Made by a program: the position numbers and the translations under genes. The notes under the pieces were generated by a model. That model worked only from the letters and a program-made list of their open reading frames with translations, did no database searches and had not been told where the DNA came from. A stretch of DNA of 64,000 bases from Osmia lignaria lignaria. Lineage: Eukaryota; Arthropoda; Insecta; Hymenoptera; Megachilidae. Of the stretch, positions 12,201-24,109 are shown one piece after another. The stretch covers positions 17,010,001 through 17,074,000 of the forward strand of contig NW_027478160.1 of the NCBI RefSeq assembly GCF_051020975.1, read 5' to 3'. How positions within the stretch are numbered: position 1 is the first letter of the stretch; every line of letters starts with the position of its first letter.

Positions 12201-13270
12201 CGTAGTTCTCGAGATATATCAAGATATTTAAAAGTTCCGAAGCCGCACCAACATAATAGAGATACAGAAACACCGTGGCCCCTTTCTTTGAGATAACTCT
12301 GCACTAGTGCGAGCCGCAAATGCCACTTCCAGCTTAGCTGTGCAGAAGAAGAACAACAAGAAGAAGAAATATCTCGAAATATGTCCGTCAGACCCCTTCC
12401 CTTGAGATGAATCTGCCAATATCTCGGAAACGAAGCGAGCTATGGCAAAATGTTAAGAGACCTTTTTTGTAGAGAATTAAGTTTCCTACTTTTTATGTTC
12501 TATGATATTTTTTGATCAGAAGCGTAGTTTTCGAGATATATCGAGATATTTAAAAGTTCCGAAGGCGCACCAACATAATAGAGATACAGAAACACCGTGG
12601 CCCCTTTCTTTGAGATAACTCTGCACTATTGCGAGCTGCAAATGCCACTTCCAGCTTAGCTGTGCAGAGGAAGAACAACAAGAAGAAGAAATATCTCGAA
12701 ATATGTCCGTCAGGCCAGTTCCTTTGAGCTGAATCTGCAAATATCTCGGAAACGAAGCGAGCTATGGCAAAATGTTAAGAGACCGTTTTTGTAGAGAATT
12801 AAGTTTCCTACTTTTTATGTTCTATGATATTTTTTGATCAGATGCGTAGTTCTCGAGATATATCAAGATATTTAAAAGTTCCGAAGCCGCACCAACATAA
12901 TAGAGATACAGAAACACCGTGGCCCCTTTCTTTGAGATAACTCTGCACTAGTGCGAGCCGCAAATGCCACTTCCAGCTTAGCTGTGCAGAAGAAGAACAA
13001 CAAGAAGAAGAAATATCTCGAAATATGTCCGTCAGACCCCTTCCCTTGAGATGAATCTGCAAATATCTCGGAAACGAAGCGAGCTATGGCAAAATGTTAA
13101 GAGACCTTTTTTGTAGAGAATTAAGTTTCCTACTTTTTATGTTCTATGATATTTTTTGATCAGAAGCGTAGTTTTCGAGATATATCGAGATATTTAAAAG
13201 TTCCGAAGGCGCACCAACATAATAGAGATACAGAAACACCGTGGCCCCTTTCTTTGAGATAACTCTGCAC
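9296..13270 (+). repeat. Mosaic monomer block with chimeric copies
   Basis: Variants here recombine within single monomers. The rare gaaggcgcacc change occurs near 10,308, 12,563 and 13,207. At 10,262 and 13,160 it is joined to the actagtgcgagccg state, but at 12,516 to actattgcgagctg plus ccagttcctttgagctg. In the same way the cgtgatattt change joins the first state at 9296 and the second at 11,872. The pair at 11,550-12,193 (atctccgtcagg, ttatgttgcctac, cgtgatattt) reappears at 16,702-17,345, exactly 16 monomers away. The edge at 12,194 reads ggtcag. Confidence 0.65.
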
Positions 13271-16200
13271 TAGTGCGAGCCGCAAATGCCACTTCCAGCT
13301 TAGCTGTGCAGAAGAAGAACAACAAGAAGAAGAAATATCTCGAAATATGTCCGTCAGGCCCCTTCCCTTGAGATAAATCTGCAAATATCTCGGAAACGAA
13401 GCGAGCTATGGCAAAATGTTAAGAGACCTTTTTTGTAGAGAATTAAGTTTCCTACTTTTTATGTTCTATGATATTTTTTGATCAGATGCGTAGTTCTCGA
13501 GATATATCAAGATATTTAAAAGTTCCGAAGCCGCACCAACATAATAGAGATACAGAAACACCGTGGCCCCTTTCTTTGAGATAACTCTGCACTACTGCGA
13601 GCTGGAAATGCCACTTCCAGTTTAGCTGTGCAGAAGAAGAACAACAAGAAGAAGAAATATCTCGAAATATGTCCGTTAGGCCCCTTCCCTTGAGATAAAT
13701 CTGCAAATATCTCGGAAACGAAGCGAGCTATGGCAAAATGTTAAGAGACCTTTTTTGTAGAGAATTAAGTTTCCTACTTTTTATGTTCTATGATATTTTT
13801 TGATCAGAAGCGTAGTTTTCGAGATATATCGATATATTTAAAAGTTCCGAAGCCGCACCAACATAATAGAGATACAGAAACACCGTGGCCCCTTTCTTTG
13901 AGATAACTCTGCACTAGTGCGAGCCGCAAATGCCACTTCCAGCTTAGCTGTGCAGAAGAAGAACAACAAGAAGAAGAAATATCTCGAAATATGTCCGTCA
14001 GGCCCCTTCCCTTGAGATAAATATGCAAATATCTCGGAAACGAAGCGAGCTATGGCAAAATGTTAAGAGACCTTTTTTGTAGAGAATTAAGTTTCCTACT
14101 TTTTATGTTCGATGATATTTTTTGATCAGATGCGTAGTTCTCGAGATATATCAAGATATTTAAAAGTTCCGAAGCTGCACCAACATAATAGAGGTACAGA
14201 AACACCGTGGCCTCTTTCTTTGAGATAACTCTGCACTATTGCGAGCTGCAAATGCCACTTCGAGCTTAGCTGTGCAGAAGAAGAACAACAAGAAGAAGAA
14301 ATATCTCGAAATATGTCCGTCAGACCCGTTCCCTTGAGATGAATCTGCAAATATCTCGGAAACGAAGCGAGCTATGGCAAAATGTTAAGAGACCTTTTTT
14401 GTAGAGAATTAAGTTTCCTACTTTTTATGTTGTATGATATTTTTTGATCCGAAGCGTAGTTTTCGAGATATATCGAGATATTTAAAAGTTCCGAAGCCGC
14501 ACCAACATAATAGAGATACAGAAACACCGTGGCCCCTTTCTTTGAGATAACTCTGCACTAGTGCGAGCCGCAAATGCCACTTCCAGCTTAGCTGTGCAGA
14601 AGAAGAACAACAAGAAGAAGAAATATCTCGAAATATGTCCGTCAGGCCCCTTCCCTTGAGATAAATATGCAAATATCTCGGAAACGAAGCGAGCTATGGC
14701 AAAATGTTAAGAGACCTTTTTTGTAGAGAATTAAGTTTCCTACTTTTTATGTTCTATGATATTTTTTGATCAGATGCGTAGTTCTCGAGATATATCAAGA
14801 TATTTAAAAGTTCCGAAGCCGCACCAACATAATAGAGATACAGAAACACCGTGGCCCCTTTCTTTGAGATAACTCTGCAGTAGTGCGAGCCGCAAATGCC
14901 ACTTCCAGCTTAGCTGTGCAGAAGAAGAACAACAAGAAGAAGAAATATCTCGAAATATGTCCGTCAGGCCCCTTCCCTTGAGATAAATCTGCAAATATCT
15001 CGGAAACGAAGCGAGCTATGGCAAAATGTTAAGAGACCTTTTTTGTAGAGAATTAAGTTTCCTACTTTTTATGTTCTATGATATTTTTTGATCAGATGCG
15101 TAGTTCTCGAGATATATCAAGATATTTAAAAGTTCCGAAGCCGCACCAACATAATAGAGATACAGAAACACCGTGGCCCCTTTCTTTGAGATAACTCTGC
15201 ACTACTGCGAGCTGGAAATGCCACTTCCAGTTTAGCTGTGCAGAAGAAGAACAACAAGAAGAAGAAATATCTCGAAATATGTCCGTTAGGCCCCTTCCCT
15301 TGAGATAAATCTGCAAATATCTCGGAAACGAAGCGAGCTATGGCAAAATGTTAAGAGACCTTTTTTGTAGAGAATTAAGTTTCCTACTTTTTATGTTCTA
15401 TGATATTTTTTGATCAGAAGCGTAGTTTTCGAGATATATCGATATATTTAAAAGTTCCGAAGCCGCACCAACATAATAGAGATACAGAAACACCGTGGCC
15501 CCTTTCTTTGAGATAACTCTGCACTAGTGCGAGCCGCAAATGCCACTTCCAGCTTAGCTGTGCAGAAGAAGAACAACAAGAAGAAGAAATATCTCGAAAT
15601 ATGTCCGTCAGGCCCCTTCCCTTGAGATAAATATGCAAATATCTCGGAAACGAAGCGAGCTATGGCAAAATGTTAAGAGACCTTTTTTGTAGAGAATTAA
15701 GTTTCCTACTTTTTATGTTCGATGATATTTTTTGATCAGATGCGTAGTTCTCGAGATATATCAAGATATTTAAAAGTTCCGAAGCTGCACCAACATAATA
15801 GAGGTACAGAAACACCGTGGCCTCTTTCTTTGAGATAACTCTGCACTATTGCGAGCTGCAAATGCCACTTCGAGCTTAGCTGTGCAGAAGAAGAACAACA
15901 AGAAGAAGAAATATCTCGAAATATGTCCGTCAGACCCGTTCCCTTGAGATGAATCTGCAAATATCTCGGAAACGAAGCGAGCTATGGCAAAATGTTAAGA
16001 GACCTTTTTTGTAGAGAATTAAGTTTCCTACTTTTTATGTTGTATGATATTTTTTGATCCGAAGCGTAGTTTTCGAGATATATCGAGATATTTAAAAGTT
16101 CCGAAGCCGCACCAACATAATAGAGATACAGAAACACCGTGGCCCCTTTCTTTGAGATAACTCTGCACTAGTGCGAGCCGCAAATGCCACTTCCAGCTTA

Positions 16201-16814
16201 GCTGTGCAGAAGAAGAACAACAAGAAGAAGAAATATCTCGAAATATGTCCGTCAGGCCCCTTCCCTTGAGATAAATATGCAAATATCTCGGAAACGAAGC
16301 GAGCTATGGCAAAATGTTAAGAGACCTTTTTTGTAGAGAATTAAGTTTCCTACTTTTTATGTTCTATGATATTTTTTGATCAGATGCGTAGTTCTCGAGA
16401 TATATCAAGATATTTAAAAGTTCCGAAGCCGCACCAACATAATAGAGATACAGAAACACCGTGGCCCCTTTCTTTGAGATAACTCTGCAGTAGTGCGAGC
16501 CGCAAATGCCACTTCCAGCTTAGCTGTGCAGAAGAAGAACAACAAGAAGAAGAAATATCTCGAAATATGTCCGTCAGGCCCCTTCCCTTGAGATAAATCT
16601 GCAAATATCTCGGAAACGAAGCGAGCTATGGCAAAATGTTAAGAGACCTTTTTTGTAGAGAATTAAGTTTCCTACTTTTTATGTTCTATGATATTTTTTG
16701 ATCAGATGCGTAGTTCTCGAGATATATCAAGATATTTAAAAGTTCCGAAGCCGCACCAACATAATAGAGATACAGAAACACCGTGGCCCCTTTCTTTGAG
16801 ATAACTCTGCACTA
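13271..16814 (+). repeat. Tandem 5-monomer duplication (1,610 bp), no difference seen
   Basis: Bases 13,271-15,204 and 14,881-16,814 align at an offset of 1,610 bp, and I found no mismatch on reading. The bounding differences are ctgcac versus ctgcag (13,270/14,880) and actac versus actag (15,205/16,815). Shared rare markers, in order, are actactgcgagctgg with gtccgttagg, gatatatcgatatattt, gttcgatgat with gaagctgcacc and cagacccgttccc, tgttgtatgat with gatccgaagcg, and ctgcagtagtgcg. Since other monomers in the window differ at several sites each, this is a recent duplication or a very recently homogenised one. Assembly error is an alternative. Confidence 0.88.
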
Positions 16815-18570
16815 GTGCGAGCCGCAAATGCCACTTCCAGCTTAGCTGTGCAGAAGAAGAACAACAAGAAGAAGAAATATCTCGAAATATCTCCGTCAGG
16901 CCCCTTCCCTTGAGATATATCTGCAAATATCTCGGAAACGAAGCGAGCTATGGCAAAATGTTAAGAGACCTTTTTTGTAGAGAATTATGTTGCCTACAAT
17001 TTATGTTCTATGATATTTTTTGATCAGAAGCGTAGTTTTCGAGATATATCGTGATATTTAAAAGTTCCGAAGCCGCACCAACATAATAGAGATACAGAAA
17101 CACCGTGGCCCCTTTCTTTGAGATAACTCTGCACTATTGCGAGCTGCAAATGCCACTTCCAGCTTAGCTGTGCAGAGGAAGAACAACAAGAAGAAGAAAT
17201 ATCTCGAAATATGTCCGTCAGGCCAGTTCCTTTGAGCTGAATCTGCAAATATCTCGGAAACGAAGCGAGCTATGGCAAAATGTTAAGAGACCTTTTTTGT
17301 AGAGAATTAAGTTTCCTACTTTTTATGTTCTATGATATTTTTTGATCAGATGCGTAGTTCTCGAGATATATCAAGATATTTAAAAGTTCCGAAGCCGCAC
17401 CAACATAATAGAGATACAGAAACACCGTGGCCCCTTTCTTTGAGATAACTCTGCACTAGTGCGAGCCGCAAATGCCACTTCCAGCTTAGCTGTGCAGAAG
17501 AAGAACAACAAGAAGAAGAAATATCTCGAAATATGTCCGTCAGGCCCCTTCCCTTGAGATAAATATGCAAATATCTCGGAAACGAAGCGAGCTATGGCAA
17601 AATGTTAAGAGACCTTTTTTGTAGAGAATTAAGTTTCCTACTTTTTATGTTCTATGATATTTTTTGATCAGATGCGTAGTTCTCGAGATATATCAAGATA
17701 TTTAAAAGTTCCGAAGCCGCACCAACATAATAGAGATACAGAAACACCGTGGCCCAGTTCTTTGAGATAACTCTGCACTATTGCGAGCTGGAAATGCCAC
17801 TTCCAGTTTAGCTGTGCAGAAGAAGAACAACAAGAAGAAGAAATATCTCGAAATATGTCCGTTAGGCCCCTTCCCTTGAGATAAATCTGCAAATATCTCG
17901 GAAACAAAGCGAGCTATGGCAAAATGTTAAGAGACCTTTTTTGTAGAGAATTAAGTTTCCTACTTTTTATGATCTATGATATTTTTTGATCAGAAGCGTA
18001 GTTTTCGAGATATATCGAGATATTTAAAAGTTCCGAAGCCGCACCAACATAATAGAGATACAGAAACACCGTGGCCCCTTTCTTTGAGATAACTCTGCAC
18101 TAGTGCGAGCCGCAAATGCCACTTCCAGCTTAGTTGTGCAGAAGAAGAACAACAAGAAGAGGAAATATCTCGAAATATGTCCGTCAGGCCCCTTCCCTTG
18201 AGATAAATATGCAAATATCTCGGAAACGAAGCGAGCTATGGCAAAATGTTAAGAGACCTTTTTTGTAGAGAATTAAGTTTCCTACTTTTTATGTTCTATG
18301 ATATTTTTTGATCAGATGCGTAGTTCTCGAGATATATCAAGATATTTAAAAGTTCCGAAGCCGCACCAACATAATAGTGATACAGAAACACCGTGGCCCG
18401 TTTCTTTGAGATAACTCTGCACTAGTGCGAGCCGCAAATGCCACTTCCAGCTTAGCTGTGCAGAAGAAGAACAACAAGAAGAAGAAATATCTCGAAATAT
18501 GTCCGTCAGGCCCCTTCCCTTGAGATATATCTGCAAATATCTCGGAAACGAAGCGAGCTATGGCAAAATG

Positions 18571-18575
18571 TAAAA
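18571..18575 (+). other. Single-base insertion (323-bp monomer)
   Basis: The usual aaaatgttaagagacc reads aaaatgtaaaagagacc here, so the array phase moves by +1. It lies in the A/T-rich part, outside the triplet tract, and is not shared by any other monomer seen. Confidence 0.85.
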
Positions 18576-20080
18576 GAGACCTTTTTTGTAGAGAATTATG
18601 TTTCCTACAATTTATGTTCTATGACATTTTTTGATCAGAAGCGTTGTTTTCGAGATATATCGAGATATTTAAAAGTTCCGAAGCCGCACCAACATAATAG
18701 AGATACAGAAACACCGTGGCCCCTTTCTTTGAGATAACTCTGCACTAGTGCGAGCCGCAAATGCCACTTCCAGCTTAGCTGTGCAGAAGAAGAACAACAA
18801 GAAGAAGAAATATCTCGAAATATGTCCGTCAGGCCCCTTCCCTTGAGATAAATATGCAAATATCTCGGAAACGAAGCGAGCTATGGCAAAATGTTAAGAG
18901 ACCTTTTTTGTAGAGAATTAAGTTTCCTACTTTTTATGTTCTATGATATTTTTTGATCAGATGCGTAGTTCTCGAGATACATCAAGATATTTAAAAGTTC
19001 CGAAGCCGCACCAACATAATAGAGATACAGAAACACCGTGGCCCCTTTCTTTGAGATAATTCTGCACTATTGCGAGCTGCAAATGCCACTTCCAGCTTAG
19101 CTGTGCAGAGGAAGAACAACAAGAAGAAGAAATATCTCGAAATATGTCCGTCAGGCCAGTTCCTTTGAGCTGAATCTGCAAATATCTCGGAAACGAAGCG
19201 AGCTATCGCAAAATGTTAAGAGACCGTTTTTGTAGAGAATTAAGTTTCCTACTTTTTATGTTCTATGATATTTTTTGATGAGACGCGTAGTTCTCGAGAT
19301 ATATCAAGATATTTAAAAGTTCCGAAGCCGCACCAACATAATAGAGATACAGAAACACCGTGGCCCCTTTCTTTGAGATAACTCTGCACTATTGCGAGCT
19401 GCAAATGCCACTTCCAGCTTAGCTGTGCAGAAGGAGAACAACAAGAAGGAGAAATATCTCGAAATATGTCCGTCAGGCCCCTTCCCTTGAGATAAATCTG
19501 CAAATATCTCGGAAACGAAGAGAGCTATGGCAAAATGTTAAGAGACCTTTTTTGTAGAGAATTAAGTTTCCTACTTTTCATGTTCTATGATATTTTTTGA
19601 TCAGATGCGTAGTTCTCGAGATATATCAAGATATTTAAAAGTTCCGAAGTCGCACCAACATAATAGAGATACAGAAACACCGTGGCCCCTTTCTTTGAGA
19701 TAACTCTGCACTAGTGCGAGCCGCAAATGCCACTTCCAGCTTAGCTGTGCAGAAGAAGAACAACAAGAAGAAGAAATATCTCGAAATATGTCCGTCAGGC
19801 CCCTTCCCTTGGGATAAATCTGCAAATATCTCGGAAACCAAGCGAGCTATGGCAAAATGTTAAGAGACCTTTTTTGTAGAGAATTAAGTTTCCTACTTTT
19901 TATGTTCTATGATATTTTTTGATCAGATGCGTAGTTCTCGAGATATATCAAGATATTTAAAAGTTCCGAAGCCGCACCAACATAATAGAGATACAGAAAC
20001 ACCGTGGTCCCTTTCTTTGAGATAACTCTGCACTATTGCGAGCTGTAAATGCCACTTCCAGCTTAGCTGTGCAGAAGAAG

Positions 20081-20090
20081 AACAAACAAG
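20081..20090 (+). other. Single-base insertion in the triplet tract (323-bp monomer)
   Basis: The usual gaacaacaag reads gaacaaacaag, moving the phase by +1. The change is private to this monomer. It breaks the incidental minus-strand open frame and creates a spurious TTG-initiated plus-strand frame across it. Confidence 0.85.
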
Positions 20091-21211
20091 AAGAAGAAAT
20101 ATCTCGAAATATGTCCGTCAGGCCCCTTCCCTTGAGATATATCTGCAAATATCTCGGAAACGAAGCGAGCTATGGCAAAATGTTAAGAGACCTTTTTTGT
20201 AGAGAATTATGTTTCCTACAATTTATGTTCTATGATATTTTTTGATCAGAAGCGTAGTTTTCGAGATACATCGAGATATTTAAAAGTTCCGAAGCCGCAC
20301 CAACATAATAGAGATACAGAAACACCGTGGCCCCTTTCTTTGAGATAACTCTGCACTAGTGCGAGCCGCAAATGCCACTTCCAGCTTAGCTGTGCAGAAG
20401 AAGAACAACAAGAAGAAGAAATATCTCGAAATATGTCCGTCAGGCCCCTTCCCTTGAGATATATCTGCAAATATCTCGGGAACGAAGCGAGCTATGGCAA
20501 AATGTTAAGAGACCTTTTTTGTAGAGAATTCTGTTTCCTACAATTTATGTTCTATGATATTTTTTGATCAGAAGCGTAGTTTTCGAGATATATCGAGATA
20601 TTTAAAAGTTCCGAAGCCGCACCAACATAATAGAGATACAGAAACACCGTGGCCCCTTTCTTTGAGATAACTCTGCACTAGTGCGAGCCGCAAATGCCAC
20701 TTCCAGCTTAGCTGTGCAGAAGAAGAACAACAAGAAGAAGAAATATCTCGAAATATGTCCGTCAGGCCCCTTCCCTTGAGATAAATCTGCAAATATCTCG
20801 GAAACGAAGCGAGCTATGGCAAAATGTTAAGAGACCTTTTTTGTAGAGAATTAAGTTTCCTACTTTTTATGTTCTATGATATTTTTTGATCAGATGCGTA
20901 GTTCTCGAGATATATCAAGATATTTAAAAGTTCCGAAGCCGCACCAACATAATAGAGATACAGAAACACCGTGGCCCCTTTCTTTGAGATAACTCTGCAC
21001 TATTGCGAGCTGCAAATGCCACTTCCAGCTTAGCTGTGCAGAGGAAGAACAACAAGAAGAAGAAATATCTCGAAATATGTCCGTCAGGCCAGTTCCTTTG
21101 AGCTGAATCTGCAAATATCTCGGAAACGAAGCGAGCTATGGCAAAATGTTAAGAGACGTTTTTTATAGAGAATTATGTTTCCTACAATTTATGTTCTATG
21201 ATATTTTTTGA

Positions 21212-24109
21212 TCAGAAGCGTAGTTTTCGAGATATATCGAGATATTTAAAAGTTCCGAAGCCGCACCAACATAATAGGGATACAGAAACACCGTGGCCCC
21301 TTTCTTTGAGATAACTCTGCACTAGTGCGAGCCGCAAATGCCACTTCCAGCTTAGCTGTGCAGAAGAAGAACAACAAGAAGAAGAAATATCTCGCAATAT
21401 GTCCGTCAGGCCCCTTCCCTTGAGATAAATCTGCAAATATCTCGGAAACGAAGCGAGCTATGGCAAAATGTTAAGAGACCTTTTTTGTAGAGAATTAAGT
21501 TTCCTACTTTTTATGTTCTATGATATTTTTTGATCAGATGCGTAGTTCTCGAGATATATCAAGATATTTAAAAGTTCCGAAGCCGCACCAACATAATAGA
21601 GATACAGAAACACCGTGGCCCCTTTCTTTGAGATAACTCTGCACTATTGCGAGCTGCAAATGCCACTTCCAGCTTAGCTGTGCAGAGGAAGAACAACAAG
21701 AAGAAGAAATATCTCAAAATATGTCCGTCAGGCCAGTTCATTTGAGCTGAATCTGCAAATATCTCGGAAACGAAGCGAGCTATGGCAAAATGTTAAGAGA
21801 CGTTTTTTACAGAGAATTATGTTTCCTACAATTTATGTTCTCTGATATTTTTTGATCAGAAGCGTAGTTTTCGAGATATATCGAGATATTTAAAAGTTCC
21901 GAAGCCGCACCAACATAATAGGGATACAGAAACACCGTGGCCCCTTTCTTTGAGATAACTCTGCACTATTGCGAGCTGTAAATGCCACTTCCAGCTTAGC
22001 TGTGCAGAAGAAGAACAACAAGAAGAAGAAATATCTCGAAATATGTCCGTCAGGCCCCTTCCCTTGAGATATATCTGCAAATATCTCGGAAACGAAGCGA
22101 GCTATGGCAAAATGTTAAGAGACCTTTTTTGTAGGGAATTAAGTTTCCTACTTTTTATGTTCTATGATATTTTTTGATCGGATGCGTAGCTCTCGAGATA
22201 TATCAAGATATTTAAAAGTTCCGAAGCCGCACCAACATAATAGAGATACAGAAACACCGTGGCCCCTTTCTTTGAGATAACTCTGCACTATTGCGAGCTG
22301 CAAATGCCACTTCCAGCTTAGCTGTGCAGAAGAAGACCAACAAGAAGAAGAAATATCTCGAAATATGTCCGTCAGGCCCCTTCCCTTGAGATAAATCTGC
22401 AAATATCTCGGAAACGAAGCGAGCTATGGCAAAATGTTAAGAGACCTTATTTGTGGAGAATTAAGTTTCCTACTTTTTATGTTCTATGATATTTTTTGAT
22501 CAGAAGCGTAGTTGTCGAGATACATCGAGATATTTAAAAGTTCCGAAGCCGCACCAACATAATAGAGATACAGAAACACCGTGGCCCCTTTCTTTGAGAT
22601 AACTCTGCACTATTGCGAGCTGCAAATGCCACTTCCAGCTTAGCTGTGCAGAAGAAGAACAACAAGAAGAAGAAATATCTCGAAATATGTCCGTCAGGCC
22701 CCTTCCCTTGAGATATATCTGCAAATATCTCGGAAACGAAGCGAGCTATGGCAAAATGTTAAGAGACCTTTTTTGTAGAGAATTATGTTTCCTACAATTT
22801 AGGTTCTATGATATTTTTTGATCAGAAGCGTAGTTTTCGAGATATATCGAGATATTTAAAAGTTCCGAAGCCGCACCAACATAATAGAGATACAGAAACA
22901 CCGTGGCCCCTTTCTTTGAGATAACTCTGCACTAGTGCGAGCCGCAAATGCCACTTCCAGCTTAGCTGTGCAGAAGAAGAACAACAAGAAGAAGAAATAT
23001 CTCGAAATATGTCCGTCAGGCCCCTTCCCTTGAGATAAATCTGCAAATATCTCGGACACGAAGCGAGCTATGGCAAAATGTTAAGAGACCTTTTTTGTAG
23101 AGAATTAAGTTTCCTACTTTTTATGTTCTATGATATTTTTTGATCAGATGCGTAGTTCTCGAGATATATCAAGATATTTAAAAGTTCCGAAGCCGCACCA
23201 ACATAATAGAGATACAGAAACACCGTGGCCCCTTTCTTTGAGATAACTCTGCACTATTGCGAGCTGCAAATGCCACTTCCAGCTTAGCTGTGCAGAGGAA
23301 GAACAACAAGAAGAAGAAATATCTCAAAATATGTCCGTCAGGCCAGTTCCTTTGAGCTGAATCTGCAAATATCTCGGAAACGAAGCGAGCTATGGCAAAA
23401 TGTTAAGAGACGTTTTTTACAGAGAATTATGTTTCCTACAATTTATGTTCTATGATATTTTTTGATCAGAAGCGTAGTTTTCGAGATATATCGAGATATT
23501 TAAAAGTTCCGAAGCCGCACCAACATAATAGGGATACAGAAACACCGTGGCCCCTTTCTTTGAGATAACTCTGCACTAGTGCGAGCCGCAAATGCCACTT
23601 CCAGCTTAGCTGTGCAGAAGAAGAACAACAAGCAGAGGAAATATCTCGCAATATGTCCGTCAGGCCCCTTCCCTTGAGATAAATCTGCAAATATCTCGGA
23701 AACGAAGCGAGCTATGGCAAAATGTTAAGAGACCTTTTTTGTAGAGAATTAAGTTTCCTACTTTTTATGTTCTATGATATTTTTTGATCAGATGCGTAGT
23801 TCTCAAGATATATCAAGATATTTAAAAGTTCCGAAGCCGCACCAACATAATAGAGATACAGAAACACCGTGGCCCCTTTCTTTGAGATAACTCTGCACTA
23901 TTGCGAGCTGTAAATGCCACTTCCAGCTTAGCTGTGCAGAAGAAGAACAACAAGAAGAAGAAATATCTCGAAATATGTCCGTCAGGCCCCTTCCCTTGAG
24001 ATATATCTGCAAATATCTCGGAAACGAAGCGAGCTATGGCAAAATGTTAAGAGACCTTTTTTGTAGGGAATTAAGTTTCCTACTTTTTATGTTCTATGAT
24101 ATTTTTTGA
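21212..24109 (+). repeat. Repeated cassette carrying a shared CG-to-CA change
   Basis: Monomers at 21,534 and 23,144 share atctcaaaatatg (for atctcgaaatatg) together with gacgttttttacag. Those at 21,212 and 23,466 share atctcgcaatatg, those at 21,856 and 23,788 share ctgtaaatg, and those at 22,178 and 24,110 share gaccaacaag and gtagctctcgag. Offsets are 1,610, 2,254, 1,932 and 1,932 bp, so the cassette was copied and its monomers were reordered or lost. At 23,788 the edge region reads tctcaagatat. Confidence 0.65.

Larger units (their letters stand above)
16815..21211 (+). repeat. Mixed monomer block with the two single-base insertions
   Basis: Ordinary array sequence with no clear higher-order unit. 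It holds both 1-bp phase shifts in the window (near 18,572 and 20,085) and a group of private changes (gatccgaagcg lost, ggcccagttc near 17,754, gacatttttt near 18,624, gatgagacgcg near 19,278). The monomers at 18,957 and 20,890 carry the ccagttcctttgagctg state, six monomers plus one base apart. Confidence 0.55.

Noticed and set aside
13271..16814. Assembly duplication as the certain cause of the perfect 1,610-bp repeat
   Set aside because: It cannot be decided from sequence. Similar but imperfect duplications at other sizes in the window show that the biology alone can produce this, so it is kept as a caveat only.
19635..19841. Alternative-frame minus-strand ORFs of 63-68 codons (also at 12,228, 22,856, 57,289 and 58,899)
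   Set aside because: These are shadow frames opened by private substitutions that create TTG or GTG (gaaaccaagcg, ggacacg, gccaatat). No conservation or ATG start.
20036..20245. Plus-strand frame of 69 codons
   Set aside because: It is created by the single-base insertion near 20,085, starts at TTG, and is unique to one mutated monomer.
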